Source: Thiohalocapsa sp. | Lineage (GTDB): Bacteria; Pseudomonadota; Gammaproteobacteria; Chromatiales; Chromatiaceae | Assembly (NCBI GenBank): GCA_021736785.1 | Contig: JAIPFF010000059.1 | Span: forward strand, 1 to 32,312 | DNA: 32,312 nt | Direction of reading: 5' to 3' | Shown here: positions 1-8,412 of the stretch, one piece after another | How the letters are laid out: every line of letters starts with the position of its first letter | Position numbering within the stretch: position 1 is the first letter of the stretch | The notes under the pieces: generated by a model | The model's database searches: none | What the model was told of the DNA's origin: nothing | What the model saw: only the letters and a program-made list of their open reading frames with translations | Position numbers and translations under genes: made by a program

Positions 1-1393
1 CGACCAGTCCCGCGGCGCCCGCCAACAGCTCGAGCACCGCCGCCATGACCTGCGCGCCCATCTCGATATCTTGGACGCATCTTTCCCCGCGCTCGAGCAG
101 GCGAGCGCGGACGCCGGCACTGTCTGGCGAGAGCGCTGCCGACGGCTCGGACTGCCCGAGGATGCGGCCACCGATACGGTTCTGGCGCTGCTGGAGCGGC
201 GCAACGCCCTGGTGCTGCTGTACGACCGTGTTTGTGCCCTGGGCGAGACACTGGCGCGCAAGCAGCGGTCCGTCGCCGATGACGAGGCCTCGGCGCATGC
301 CCTGGCTGACGCCCTCGACGTGGCCGGCGGAGCCGTCGAGGCCCGCGAGTCGGCCCTGTGGCAAGCCCTGGCCGACGCCCGCGAGCGCAAGGCCCGGCAT
401 GACCAAGCCCGCCGGGACCTGGAAGAGGAGCAGGCGCGGCTGCCGGCGGCGCGCAGCGAGCTCGACGCCGCGCGCCGGCAGCTCGGTGAGCAGCTCACGC
501 GCGCCGGCGCGGCGGACGAAGACGCACTGAACGACCTGCTCGAGCGCTTGCAGCGGCATCACGCCATCGACGCCGAGGTCGAGCGGCTGCGTCGCACCCT
601 GCATCTGCCGGCCCGCGGCGATCCGCTGGATATCTTCATCGAGCGGGTGCGCGCCGAGGATGCGAATGGGTTGGCGGCCGAGCGCGACGAGCTCGATCAA
701 GCCATCACGGTGCTCCAGGGCGAGCGCGACCAGGCGCTGCGCGCACTGCACGATGCAGGAGCGCGCAAGACCGCGCTCGAGCAGTCCGGCGCCGATGCCG
801 CCGCCTCTCTGCAACAGGCCAACAACACCGCCGCCGGCATCCGCCGCGACGCCGCGCGCTACCTGCGCCTGCAGCTCGCGGTGCACCTGCTGCGCGGTCA
901 GATCGAGCGCTTCCGCCGAGAGAGTCAGGGGCCGCTCCTGGCCCGCGCGGGGGAGCTGTTCCGGCTCGCGACCGGCGGCAGCTTCGACGGTCTCGGCACG
1001 GCCTTCGCCGGCGACGACACGCCGGTCCTGGTCGGGCTGCGCGGCGAGACCGAGGTCGGCGTGGACGGGATGAGCGACGGCACCCGCGATCAGCTCTTCC
1101 TGGCGCTGCGCATCGCCGCCATCGATCGTCACCTAGGCGACCACGAGCCGATGCCGCTGGTGCTCGACGACCTGCTGATGACCTTCGACGACCGCCGTAC
1201 CCTGGCGATCCTGCCGGTTCTGCAGGCGCTCGCGGATAAGACCCAAATCCTGCTGTTTACCCACCACCGCCACCTGCGCGATCTGGCCCGCGATGCCCTC
1301 GGCGACGACGGCTTTCACTGGCACACGCTCGGCAGTCGCGATGTTCCGCCTTCGATAGCCACTGACTCCGACGACGCGCCGGCCGCCGGCTAG
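1..1393 (+). CDS. YhaN-type AAA/SMC-like ATPase, C-terminal part (5' end outside the window)
   Basis: The frame is open from the left edge, so this is the C-terminal part of a larger protein; a TTG near position 71 is not a real start. About the first 300 visible residues are Ala/Arg/Glu-rich heptad-like coiled coil. The end carries the ATPase half-site: an ABC-type signature (MSDGTRDQLFLALRIAAI), a Walker B strand (PLVLDDLLMTFDD) and a switch histidine (LLFTHHRHL). This arrangement is typical of YhaN/RecF/Rad50-like proteins, which usually pair with a YhaO/SbcD-type nuclease; that partner would lie left of the window. The inferred role is DNA end processing or repair, a DNA-linked ATPase in the cytoplasm. 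The family is fairly sure; the exact role is not. Confidence 0.85.
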   Translation, partial: DQSRGARQQLEHRRHDLRAHLDILDASFPALEQASADAGTVWRERCRRLGLPEDAATDTVLALLERRNALVLLYDRVCALGETLARKQRSVADDEASAHALADALDVAGGAVEARESALWQALADARERKARHDQARRDLEEEQARLPAARSELDAARRQLGEQLTRAGAADEDALNDLLERLQRHHAIDAEVERLRRTLHLPARGDPLDIFIERVRAEDANGLAAERDELDQAITVLQGERDQALRALHDAGARKTALEQSGADAAASLQQANNTAAGIRRDAARYLRLQLAVHLLRGQIERFRRESQGPLLARAGELFRLATGGSFDGLGTAFAGDDTPVLVGLRGETEVGVDGMSDGTRDQLFLALRIAAIDRHLGDHEPMPLVLDDLLMTFDDRRTLAILPVLQALADKTQILLFTHHRHLRDLARDALGDDGFHWHTLGSRDVPPSIATDSDDAPAAG

Positions 1394-1526
1394 CGCGGCA
1401 ATCGGCCTTCGTCGTCTCGCCGTCGGTCCCGGAGTCGCGCGCGGGCGCCGTTGCGACTTCGCATGGGCCGGGCCGACCTGTTCAAGGATTTTTGCGCGCA
1501 TTTGGGGCGCGCATTTCGGGGCGCGC

Positions 1527-1736
1527 ATGGAGCCCGGCTGGCGGCCGACGCTCGGTCGGACCGGGTTCGCGCAGTCACACCTGGCCGATCACGGGGTCGG
1601 GCGCGGGGACCTGTTTCTGTTCTTCGGCTGGTTCAAGGAAATCGAGTGGTCCAGCGGCGCGGGCTGGCGCTTCCGGCGCAACGCGCCCGACCTGCACGTC
1701 CTATTCGGCTGGCGATCCGGCGCGGATTCCGCCGTA
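1527..1736 (+). pseudogene. Fragment of an Nmad3-type protein (nucleotide modification associated domain 3)
   Basis: Reading from the ATG at 1527 gives a stretch that matches my memory of the core of Nmad3 proteins: GWRPTLGRTGFAQSHLADHG, then GVGRGDLFLFFGWFKEIEW, then APDLHVLFGW. The normal N-terminal half is absent, and after the last motif the sequence becomes unrelated and runs into the end of the convergent M48 protease gene. The protein is therefore truncated at both ends and I call it a remnant. Nmad domains were predicted by comparative genomics to act in modified-base metabolism of DNA, often in phage or defence islands. Just upstream, 1498-1529 holds three copies of gcgcgcat at 13-bp spacing. 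The family assignment is from motif memory and no search was run. Confidence 0.6.
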
Positions 1737-2561
1737 TCAAGGTGGAGAGCAGCTCGGCTTGCGCCCGGCGGCCAGTGCCTGCCGATAGCGCTCGACGGCC
1801 TGCGCCATGTCTTCGGCCAACTCTTCCATGCGGTTGTCGTGGGACGGGTGGGTGGAGAGGAAGGCCGGCGGTTGGCCGCCGCCGGCCGCGCCCATGTTGC
1901 GCCAGAGCACGATGCTCGCGCGCGGGTCGAAGCCAGCGTCCGCCATCAGGTCGCGGCCGATGCGGTCCGCCTCGCGCTCGTGGGTGCGGCTATAGGGCAG
2001 CAGCAGCCCGTACTCGGCGCCGATGCCAAGCGCCTTGCGCAATGCCTCGTGCTCGAAGCTGCCCGGCTCGTCGGCGAACAGATCCACCAGCATCAGCCCG
2101 CCCTGGACTGCAAGCTGCTGGGTCAGCCGCTCGTTGGCGTGGTCCGCCAGCACGTGCCCGATCTCATGGCCGATGACGGCAGCGAGCTGGTCCGGCGTGC
2201 GGGCGACACCCAACATCCCGGTATGCACGCCGATCTTGCCGCCGGGCAATGCGAAGGCGTTGGGGGTCGGGTCGTCGAAGACGGCGATGGACCAGGTTCC
2301 GTGCGGCTCGGGCAGGGCGTCCACCAAGGCTTGGGCGACGCAACCCACGTAGGCGCGCACGTGCGGGTCGTCGTTCAACGGCAGGGTCCGCAGCAATTCC
2401 TCGAAGCTCTGCTGGCCCAGTGCGGCCATCTGGGCCTCGGGCACCAGGGTGACCTGCGCTCGGCCTGTCGGGGATTCGTCGCACCCGTTGCCGAGCAACA
2501 TGATAAGAACCGGGACCGGCGCAAAGAGACGGTGCAGCGGATAACGGTGTCGGGTGAACAT
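1737..2561 (-). CDS. M48-family zinc metalloprotease, probable exported or lipoprotein form
   Basis: The 274-residue product has the zinc-protease motif HEIGH at residues 132-136 and a downstream EADRIG (Glu197), the usual third zinc ligand of M48 proteins. Conserved NAFALPGGKIGVHTG (from about 101) and STHPSHDNR (about 236-244) agree with BepA/LoiP-like periplasmic M48 proteases, which take part in envelope protein quality control. The ATG at 2561 gives a basic start, a hydrophobic segment (residues 13-24) and Cys27, so it is likely exported and perhaps lipidated, although GNGC is a weak lipobox. A longer reading from 2630 adds an unlikely charged leader. No good ribosome-binding site is visible. 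The Nmad3 fragment abuts its 3' end. Confidence 0.88.
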   Translation of the reverse strand: MFTRHRYPLHRLFAPVPVLIMLLGNGCDESPTGRAQVTLVPEAQMAALGQQSFEELLRTLPLNDDPHVRAYVGCVAQALVDALPEPHGTWSIAVFDDPTPNAFALPGGKIGVHTGMLGVARTPDQLAAVIGHEIGHVLADHANERLTQQLAVQGGLMLVDLFADEPGSFEHEALRKALGIGAEYGLLLPYSRTHEREADRIGRDLMADAGFDPRASIVLWRNMGAAGGGQPPAFLSTHPSHDNRMEELAEDMAQAVERYRQALAAGRKPSCSPP

Positions 2562-2703
2562 CGTGTAACGTCGGGGATCAGCCAACTCGGTGAAAAACTG
2601 GTGACCGGCGCCGCCGCCGGCACCCCGCAAACAGTATCATGACAACAATGTGCCGCATCGAGCGTCTAGACTATCGCATCGACAGTTCGGCTCACTGGCT
2701 CCG

Positions 2704-3480
2704 ATGAGCGTCCCGGAACGCATCGATCTGGATTTGCTCGAGCGAATCTACGATATCCCGCTGCAAGCCAGCGACTGGGATGACGTCTTATTGTCCCTGC
2801 GGGCGCGCATGCGCGCGGATGCCGGCACGTTCTTGGTTTACGGAGAGGCACCGGGCGACGTCCGCAAGGTCTGTCTCAGCGGTCGTGACGACGCCAGTTG
2901 GCGGGAATACGCCGCCCATTTTGCTGCCATCGACCCGTTTCGCGCCGCTATGCGAACCGGCGCAATCCGTCCGGGGGCCGTCACCTCGGATACCCGTGTG
3001 TTTTCTCGTACCGCGTTCGAATCCGGCGAGTTCTACAACGACTTCTGGCGCAGGCAGTGTTTGGGCTACTCCGCCGGCGGTCATGCGCAGGACGCCGACG
3101 GCAACTGGATTCAGCTGGGCTTGCCGCGCGGGCTAGGGGTCCCCGATTACACCGAGCGGGAGCTCGTGGAGCTGCGCTTTTACTTCCTCCACATCGTCAG
3201 AGTCCTGGAGCTCGAGCGCGCTGTGGGCCCGCGTGACGCCGGTCCCGACTTGGATGTCTTCGCGGCCAGACATGGCCTGACGCCGGCCGAGCTGAAACTG
3301 GTGGAAGCGCTGTTGCAGGCGGGCTCGTTGCCTCGCGCGGCCAGACTGCTCGGGCGCAGCCACAACACGTTGCGGGCGCACCTGAGATCCATCCTGGGCA
3401 AGACGGCGGCGCACAGCCAAGTCGAGCTGATCAAGCGCATCTACCGCCCATCGAACATCGCGAGCGATTCCCGCCGCTGA
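2704..3480 (+). CDS. LuxR-type helix-turn-helix transcriptional regulator
   Basis: The product is 258 residues. The C-terminal 65 or so residues form a LuxR/GerE-type HTH: a LTPAELKLVEALLQAGSLPR segment, then AARLLGRSHNTLRAHLRSIL, then a QVELIKRI ending. The N-terminal about 180 residues look like an alpha/beta sensor domain without a recognisable autoinducer-binding signature, so the ligand is unknown. The ATG at 2704 was chosen over a GTG at 2650 because family-like sequence begins there (MSVPERIDLDLLERIYD). It is divergent from the M48 protease, with start codons about 140 bp apart, so it could control that gene, but no operator was identified. The regulator call is firm; the target is unknown. 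Confidence 0.85.
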   Translation: MSVPERIDLDLLERIYDIPLQASDWDDVLLSLRARMRADAGTFLVYGEAPGDVRKVCLSGRDDASWREYAAHFAAIDPFRAAMRTGAIRPGAVTSDTRVFSRTAFESGEFYNDFWRRQCLGYSAGGHAQDADGNWIQLGLPRGLGVPDYTERELVELRFYFLHIVRVLELERAVGPRDAGPDLDVFAARHGLTPAELKLVEALLQAGSLPRAARLLGRSHNTLRAHLRSILGKTAAHSQVELIKRIYRPSNIASDSRR

Positions 3481-3501
3481 GCGGCGGGCTCAAGGTGCGG
3501 C

Positions 3502-3520
3502 GGCCCCGCTTGCCGGGGCC
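3502..3520. terminator. GC-rich hairpin between convergent genes
   Basis: A perfect 7-bp stem (ggccccg pairing with cggggcc) with a 5-base loop lies 22 bp after the LuxR-type gene stop and before the convergent purT stop at 3609. There is no T-run, so it may be a weak, bidirectional or Rho-assisted terminator. It is called from shape and position only. Confidence 0.4.
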
Positions 3521-3608
3521 ACCCGCCAGCGTGTCCGACAGCGCCTGTTGATTTGCGTTGCCGTATCCGCAGCCTGACCCGTCGCACCGGGCCTAGGTTT
3601 CGCCGGTC

Positions 3609-4793
3609 TCACTCCAGAGTGACTTCGACCTTTGCGGCCGTGCGCAGCGCGCGGGCCTTGGCATCGTCGATGTCGCTGCCGCGGGCCAGCGCCACGCCCA
3701 TGCGCCGGCGCCCGCGTACCTCGGGCTTGCCGAATAGCCGAAGGTCGGTGCCCGGCTCGGCCAGCGCCGCGTCCAGATTGCCGAAGCGCGGCTTGGTCGA
3801 CTCACCCTCCACCAGGATGACCGCGGAGGCGGCGGGTCCGAGCTGGCGGATCTCGGGGACGGGCAGCCCGAGGATGGCGCGCACGTGCAGCGCGAACTCC
3901 GAGAGATCCTGCGAGATCAGCGTGACCATGCCGGTATCGTGGGGCCGCGGCGAGACCTCGCTGAAGATGACCTCGTCGCCGCGTACGAACAGCTCGACGC
4001 CGAAGAGGCCGCGCCCGCCGAGGGCCGCGGTGACCTGTTCGGCGATGTCGCGGGCGCGTGCGAGCGCCGTCGGCGACATCGGCTGCGGCTGCCAGGACTC
4101 GCGGTAGTCGCCGTCCTCCTGGCGGTGGCCGATGGGCTCGCAGAACGCGGTCCCGTCCCGATGGCGCACGGTCAGCAGTGTGATCTCGTAGTCGAACGCG
4201 ACGAACCCTTCGACGATGACCCGCCCGCCGCCGGCGCGCCCGCCGGCCTGTGCGTAGTCCCAGGCGGGGTCGGCCTCCTCGGGACGGCGCACCAGGCTCT
4301 GACCCTTGCCGGACGAGCTCATGATCGGCTTCACGACGCAGGGCAGGCCGATCTGCGCCACGGCCAGCTCGAAGTCTTCGCGGGTGTCGGCGAAGCGGTA
4401 GGGCGAGGTCGGCAGGCCGAGCTCCTCGGCGACTAGGCGGCGGATGCCTTCCCGGTTCATGGTGAGCCGAGCGGCGCGGGCGGTGGGGATCACCGTGAAG
4501 CCCTCGGTCTCCAGCTCCAGCAGCGTGTCGGTGGCGATGGCCTCGATCTCCGGGACGATGTAGTCGGGGCGCTCCAACTCGATGACGCGCCGCAGCTCCG
4601 CACCGTCGAGCATGGAAAAACTGTAGGCCCGATCGGCGACCTGCATGGCGGGAGCATCGGCGTAGCGGTCGCAGGCGATGACCTCGACGCCGAGGCGCTT
4701 GAGCTCGATGACCACCTCCTTGCCGAGCTCGCCGGCGCCGCAGAGCAGCACCTTGGTCGCGGTAGGGGTAAAGGGCGTTCCGATGACGGTCAT
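3609..4793 (-). CDS. purT: Formate-dependent phosphoribosylglycinamide formyltransferase (PurT)
   Basis: This ATP-grasp enzyme uses formate and ATP to formylate GAR in step three of purine synthesis, as the folate-free alternative to PurN. The 394-residue length matches the family. Visible motifs are the N-terminal nucleotide-binding-like fold with GAGELGKEV (19-27), the ATP-binding loop [12 protein letters not shown] (155-166), [16 protein letters not shown] (195-210) and the metal/substrate segment [14 protein letters not shown] (278-291). The start ATG at 4793 precedes [17 protein letters not shown], a typical PurT opening. It stands alone on its strand, with an AT-rich region about 300-480 bp upstream. 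Very sure. Confidence 0.97.
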   Translation of the reverse strand: MTVIGTPFTPTATKVLLCGAGELGKEVVIELKRLGVEVIACDRYADAPAMQVADRAYSFSMLDGAELRRVIELERPDYIVPEIEAIATDTLLELETEGFTVIPTARAARLTMNREGIRRLVAEELGLPTSPYRFADTREDFELAVAQIGLPCVVKPIMSSSGKGQSLVRRPEEADPAWDYAQAGGRAGGGRVIVEGFVAFDYEITLLTVRHRDGTAFCEPIGHRQEDGDYRESWQPQPMSPTALARARDIAEQVTAALGGRGLFGVELFVRGDEVIFSEVSPRPHDTGMVTLISQDLSEFALHVRAILGLPVPEIRQLGPAASAVILVEGESTKPRFGNLDAALAEPGTDLRLFGKPEVRGRRRMGVALARGSDIDDAKARALRTAAKVEVTLE

Positions 4794-5434
4794 GGCGACT
4801 CCGTGAAGTACGGCCGACGGCGCGCTCCGCCCGGGGAGTGGCGCCGTCGGCCCGAGGCGAGTGGCGTGGCGATGCGCACGATAGCATCCGGGCAGCGCCG
4901 GCGGAATGCGTAAGCCGGCCTGCCCGCCGCGGCGCGCAAGTCTGCCGGGTCGCGCAGCGTCCGCATCATCGGCTCGTCCCGATTGCGAGCAATAGCCTTG
5001 AAGAGGTCTCCTGCCGAACGGCCCATCACCAACCGCACACCTTTTGCCGCACTGTCGAAAATGCGCAGTTGTTCACAGAATCCGGGTTGCGCCGGACGCT
5101 GGCTTGTGTTTTCGGTTATGCGGTTTCTTTGCTGCGTGTTTATCACTAAAATACTGTTATTTATCGAAAAAATCGTGCTTCAACATGTCGTCAGTCAACA
5201 GCGCTGCTGCTTTCGTAGGTTTTTGGATGACTGCAAAAAATGAGTTAGTCACAGAGTTATCGACAGAGTCGTTCAATGACTCGCCAACCTTGCCGGCTTT
5301 GCGTCGCCGGAACCGGCGCCACCGTCAAGAAGGCAAGCGTGCAGCCGCGACGGTCTTTTCGGGTGACGGCGGGCCGGCGAGGACAGCAGCCCGAGGAAAA
5401 TGCCCAGCCGGGGAGCGCGCTTCTAATGAGCACG
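4794..5434. other. Intergenic stretch without a convincing gene; contains an AT-rich island
   Basis: Between purT and the next minus-strand gene there are about 640 bases with no recognisable protein. Roughly 5095-5275 is strikingly AT-rich compared with its surroundings, with runs such as ttatttatcgaaaaaatcg. This could be a promoter region for purT or a scrap of transferred DNA. Short open frames occur on both strands, but none shows family-like sequence or a ribosome-binding site. No promoter is asserted, because the -35/-10 pairs I could find match the consensus only weakly. Confidence 0.5.
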
Positions 5435-6265
5435 TCACCTCAGAGCCCTGATCACATTCGCAAGTGACAGGGCGGTCACGGCCCCATACACGAATCCAAA
5501 ACCTGCTCCGGCGGTCATCGCATAGGTGACCAGAATCGGATCGGTCGGTCCGAGTATCGCGGCCGCGAGTCGCGGTGCAGCGATTCCAGCGGCGAGACCA
5601 GCCAGCACGGAGGCCGGTATCCACGTCAGCGAAAACCGTGCGGTTCCCACGAGCAAAGCCAGGGCCAGCGCAGAGGAGATTCCGAAAAAGAGACCGAATT
5701 GCTCCCAGGTCAGAACACCGATGCCGAGCGCCGGCATCGCCCCCAGCATGCCGCTCAATGCACCGGCAAATATCCAAGCGCCGGGCGGCTTCAGCCACGC
5801 TCGCAGGCTCAAGTACTGTCCGGCGCCGATGCAGGCGCCGAAGACGGTTTTGAAGAATAACCAGCCCCCGACACCGAACATTTCGACGCCCACGGAACCG
5901 ACCAGCGATTCTCCCGCGGCCCCGGAAACCGTGTTCGCGATTATCCATATGACAATCATCGACATGGATATGCGCGTCTCTAGCTTCGCTGACGGCGTTT
6001 GCCGTAGCCGTACGCCCTGCTTCGGTGGCTTGCCGACGATGTGACCCGCCGCTTGATCTGCAAGGCGATCATCGGGCCGGGGCACCGATGCGTCGGGGCT
6101 GGCTGTTGCCTGTTCGATCTTGTGCAGGATCTCGGCAGCCGTTCGATTGCCCGGCTCGGCCGCCAAAACGTTACGGAGAATCTGCTCCGCTTCTTCGGGG
6201 CGATTCTGCTGAAGCAACTCCGCGACCTTGGCCATCGCCTGACGGTAGGATTGTGATCCGGCCAT
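5435..6265 (-). CDS. TPR-like plus multi-pass membrane protein, partner of the caspase-like gene
   Basis: The product is 276 residues and not a family I recognise. Residues about 8-50 form two helices of TPR type (AMAKVAELLQQNRPEEAEQI, then LRNVLAAEPGNRTAAEI). Residues 51-98 are a polar linker, and residues 99-272 hold about six hydrophobic Gly/Ala-rich membrane segments, starting at MSMIVIWIIANTVSG. A cytoplasmic TPR on an inner-membrane anchor is the simplest reading. The ATG at 6265 has GGAGAG about 7 bases upstream. It begins 19 bp after the stop of the caspase-like gene on the same strand, so the two are almost certainly co-transcribed, which suggests a protease and membrane receptor or effector pair. 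That function is inference. Confidence 0.75.
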   Translation of the reverse strand: MAGSQSYRQAMAKVAELLQQNRPEEAEQILRNVLAAEPGNRTAAEILHKIEQATASPDASVPRPDDRLADQAAGHIVGKPPKQGVRLRQTPSAKLETRISMSMIVIWIIANTVSGAAGESLVGSVGVEMFGVGGWLFFKTVFGACIGAGQYLSLRAWLKPPGAWIFAGALSGMLGAMPALGIGVLTWEQFGLFFGISSALALALLVGTARFSLTWIPASVLAGLAAGIAAPRLAAAILGPTDPILVTYAMTAGAGFGFVYGAVTALSLANVIRALR

Positions 6266-6284
6266 AGCGTCTCTCCGGAGCCCG

Positions 6285-8099
6285 TCAACCGCGGTGCATG
6301 ATGTTTCGCTGCTGCCAAGCGGCTTCCATCGCCTCGTTCTGCCAGATCGGTTCCGCCGTCAGTGGCGGCAGCCCGAAAGCCTGTGCCTGCGCGAAGCGAG
6401 CGCCTTGCTGCGCGTTCCAGTCCAGCACTTGATGGAAGGCCTCCCGCGCGGCTTCGTCAGCCCAGCCGTTGGCCGTCCGCGCGTCGAGATCGAGATCCTG
6501 TCCCGATGTCGAGCCGAGCTGTCGCTGACGCTCATGAATCCCTTCCAGCGCAGCGCGGCGAATATCCCCGAATGTCTCGGCCGCCTGGCCGTGCTGAGCT
6601 TCCAGCGCTGCCTCTCGCGCGGCCTCCAATACCTCCGTAGCGGCGCCTTCCCGAACGCCGAACTGTCGGTCGAGTCGGTCCAGCAAGCTCGGCATCGGCG
6701 TCTTTGTCTCGAACGGTTCGTTGAGCGGACTACGGGATGCTTCGTATGCCGCTTCGCGGGCGGCTTCCAGAATTTGCGCGGTCGCGCCTTCCCGATCGCC
6801 CAATCGCTGCTCGAGCCGATCGAATAAGCTCGGCTCAGGCGTCGTGCCCCGCAGCTGATCGCTCATTGCCTGGCGTGATGCTTCGAGTGCCGCGTCGCGC
6901 GCAGCCTCCAGAATTTGCGCGTCTGCGCCTTCACGCCCGCCCAAGCGCTGGTCGAGCCGGTCCAACAAGCTCGGTTCGGGCATCGTGTTCTCGAGCGGTT
7001 CGTGGAGCGGTCGGCGGGATGCTTCGAGCGCCGCGTCGCGGGCTGCGTCGAGCAGAGACGGGTGAATTCCCTCGGGCGGCTGCTCGCGGAGAGAATCGTC
7101 GAGCCGCCGAAGCTCGCTCGGTGAAGGCTCGGATTCGAGCTGCGAAGCTCGCGTCTCCGGCATGGGCTCCGGTTCGGGAAAAACATCCTCGCGACCGGGC
7201 TCAGCCTCTGCCTCCGCCATGCGGAGCGCTTCGTTCATCGCGGAAGCCCAGGCACTTGTCGAAGTGCGTGCTGCGGCGAGCGCGAATTCTCGAAACTGCC
7301 CGTAGGCGGGGATAGCGGCCTCCAGGGCTGCCTGCTCGGCTGCCTCCCGAAGCAATTCTTCGGGAGCGGCGGAACCGCTGGGTGAGGCGCCTAAGCGCTC
7401 GAGCATGCGGTCGAGCTCGGCATCGCCGGTGGAACCGGGCACCCCTTGGTCGGCGGGCAACACGTCCTGACCGCGCGGAGTGAACACTCTCCAGCCTCCC
7501 GCGGCCCGGCCGGGATACATCCATACCGGCTCACCGGCATGGATGCCGGCGGTGATGTCGGCCAGGCGGGTACTCCGCGCGCCGGATGACAGCGACGGGT
7601 CATGGGTGAACAAGCTACCCGAGCGATAGCCGGCGACTGTTGCTCCGGTGGCGTCCGAGAGCTCCTGAGCTCCCGCGGGACGGTTGTGCTTGGCGGTTCC
7701 GAATTTACAGCCGTGCACATTGATGATGGCCGTCGGCGCCAGGTTCGTGAACACGTCCGAGTAGGGGGTCGCGTCAAAAACGTGATTCCCGGCGTCGTTG
7801 AGCATCGTCCGACGCGCAGACAGGTTGTACTGTGCGCCGACTTGGTTCGTGAGGTAGAGTCCGTGCGGCCCGGAGTGCGTGAAGAACTCGATCCGATCGG
7901 CCGCATCGGCCTCCTCCGACGAAGTTCCTCTCAGTTGGCCGTACCTCAGCGCGTTGCGGACCTCCGCTGCATTTCGCGGACGGAACACGTCCACTTCGAC
8001 TTCTTCACCTTGCCCGGCAGCGGCGGATCGAATCTCGGATGCCAGCGTGTCTGCAGCCAGTCGAAAGTTTCCGCCGCCGTGAAAAATGACGATGCGCAT
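6285..8099 (-). CDS. Caspase-fold (DUF4347-like) cysteine-protease candidate with tandem repeats
   Basis: The product is 604 residues. The first 200 or so follow a clan CD/DUF4347-like pattern: an opening strand MRIVIFHGGG, a strand ending in a His motif IEFFTHSGPHGLYL (His75/His79), and a strand running into a Cys motif AIINVHGCKFG (Cys131), then GAQELSDATGATVAGYRSG, which resembles the segment after the catalytic Cys in that group. His79 and Cys131 are the likely dyad. Residues about 245-300 are helical and Ala-rich. Residues 324-505 contain an irregular first unit and then 47-residue tandem repeats built on PSLLDRLDQRLG and ILEAARDAALEAS. No signal peptide is seen. The start has an excellent GGGAGG 7 bases upstream. 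It heads a two-gene operon with the TPR-membrane gene. Protease activity is inferred. Confidence 0.72.
   Translation of the reverse strand: MRIVIFHGGGNFRLAADTLASEIRSAAAGQGEEVEVDVFRPRNAAEVRNALRYGQLRGTSSEEADAADRIEFFTHSGPHGLYLTNQVGAQYNLSARRTMLNDAGNHVFDATPYSDVFTNLAPTAIINVHGCKFGTAKHNRPAGAQELSDATGATVAGYRSGSLFTHDPSLSSGARSTRLADITAGIHAGEPVWMYPGRAAGGWRVFTPRGQDVLPADQGVPGSTGDAELDRMLERLGASPSGSAAPEELLREAAEQAALEAAIPAYGQFREFALAAARTSTSAWASAMNEALRMAEAEAEPGREDVFPEPEPMPETRASQLESEPSPSELRRLDDSLREQPPEGIHPSLLDAARDAALEASRRPLHEPLENTMPEPSLLDRLDQRLGGREGADAQILEAARDAALEASRQAMSDQLRGTTPEPSLFDRLEQRLGDREGATAQILEAAREAAYEASRSPLNEPFETKTPMPSLLDRLDRQFGVREGAATEVLEAAREAALEAQHGQAAETFGDIRRAALEGIHERQRQLGSTSGQDLDLDARTANGWADEAAREAFHQVLDWNAQQGARFAQAQAFGLPPLTAEPIWQNEAMEAAWQQRNIMHRG
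6585..7130 (-). repeat. Coding tandem repeat, 141-bp period (47 residues)
   Basis: Within the caspase-like gene, residues 374-420, 421-467 and 468-505 are successive units beginning PEPSLLDRL, PEPSLFDRL and PMPSLLDRL, each followed by ILEAARDAA-type helices. A diverged first unit covers about 324-373. Units are similar but not identical, so the expansion is not very recent. The predicted amphipathic helical pairs suggest a scaffold or recognition arm. Confidence 0.85.
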
Positions 8100-8412
8100 G
8101 CCAACCTCCCACCGAATTCATGCCGGTTCCGGCTGTCCGGAAAGGTCGTTCTGCACTCGCAGTGCTTCTATTTAACTATAGCGTAAGCGGTTTTTACCGG
8201 GCCGCGACGCGGCGAGTCGCGGCCGGTACGCCCGAGGCGCCGGCGGCTCCCCGGGGCAGTGCTCTTGCCGGAAAATCCGATAGGCGCCAGTGGCAAAGAT
8301 GCCGAAATCCCGCCACTTCAAGATGCACGGTCGCGCGCTCGGGGGTGCGCTCCGGCATGTGGCAAATCTCGGATCGGACGAACGCCTGTGCTTTTGCGCC
8401 GGGGTCGAGCGG
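8100..8412. other. Intergenic stretch upstream of the caspase-like operon
   Basis: Apart from the ribosome-binding site (cctccc on the plus strand at 8105-8110), the notable content is an AT-rich patch at about 8165-8185. Read on the minus strand it contains TATAGT followed by TAAAT, a possible -10 element for the operon; the -35 is not clear. The remaining sequence next to the citrate synthase stop shows no gene. Confidence 0.35.

Noticed and set aside
1527-2642. Long plus-strand frame continuing past the Nmad3 fragment
   Set aside because: After about 1730 it is the antisense of the M48 protease gene; only the first part is family-like.
3014-3023. gttcgaatcc resembling the T-arm of a tRNA
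   Set aside because: It lies inside the LuxR-type coding sequence and no cloverleaf can be formed around it.
4790-5146. Minus-strand frame of 118 residues whose stop overlaps the purT ATG
   Set aside because: The overlap looks like coupling, but the sequence is Arg/Ala-rich without any family pattern, has no ribosome-binding site and its first part covers the AT-rich island. Probably chance.
5257-5265. DnaA-box-like ttatcgaca in an AT-rich region
   Set aside because: One imperfect box without a cluster or oriC-type neighbours is not an origin.
5044-5451. Plus-strand frame of 135 residues
   Set aside because: Cys-rich then Arg-rich composition changes along its length and nothing is recognisable; likely non-coding.
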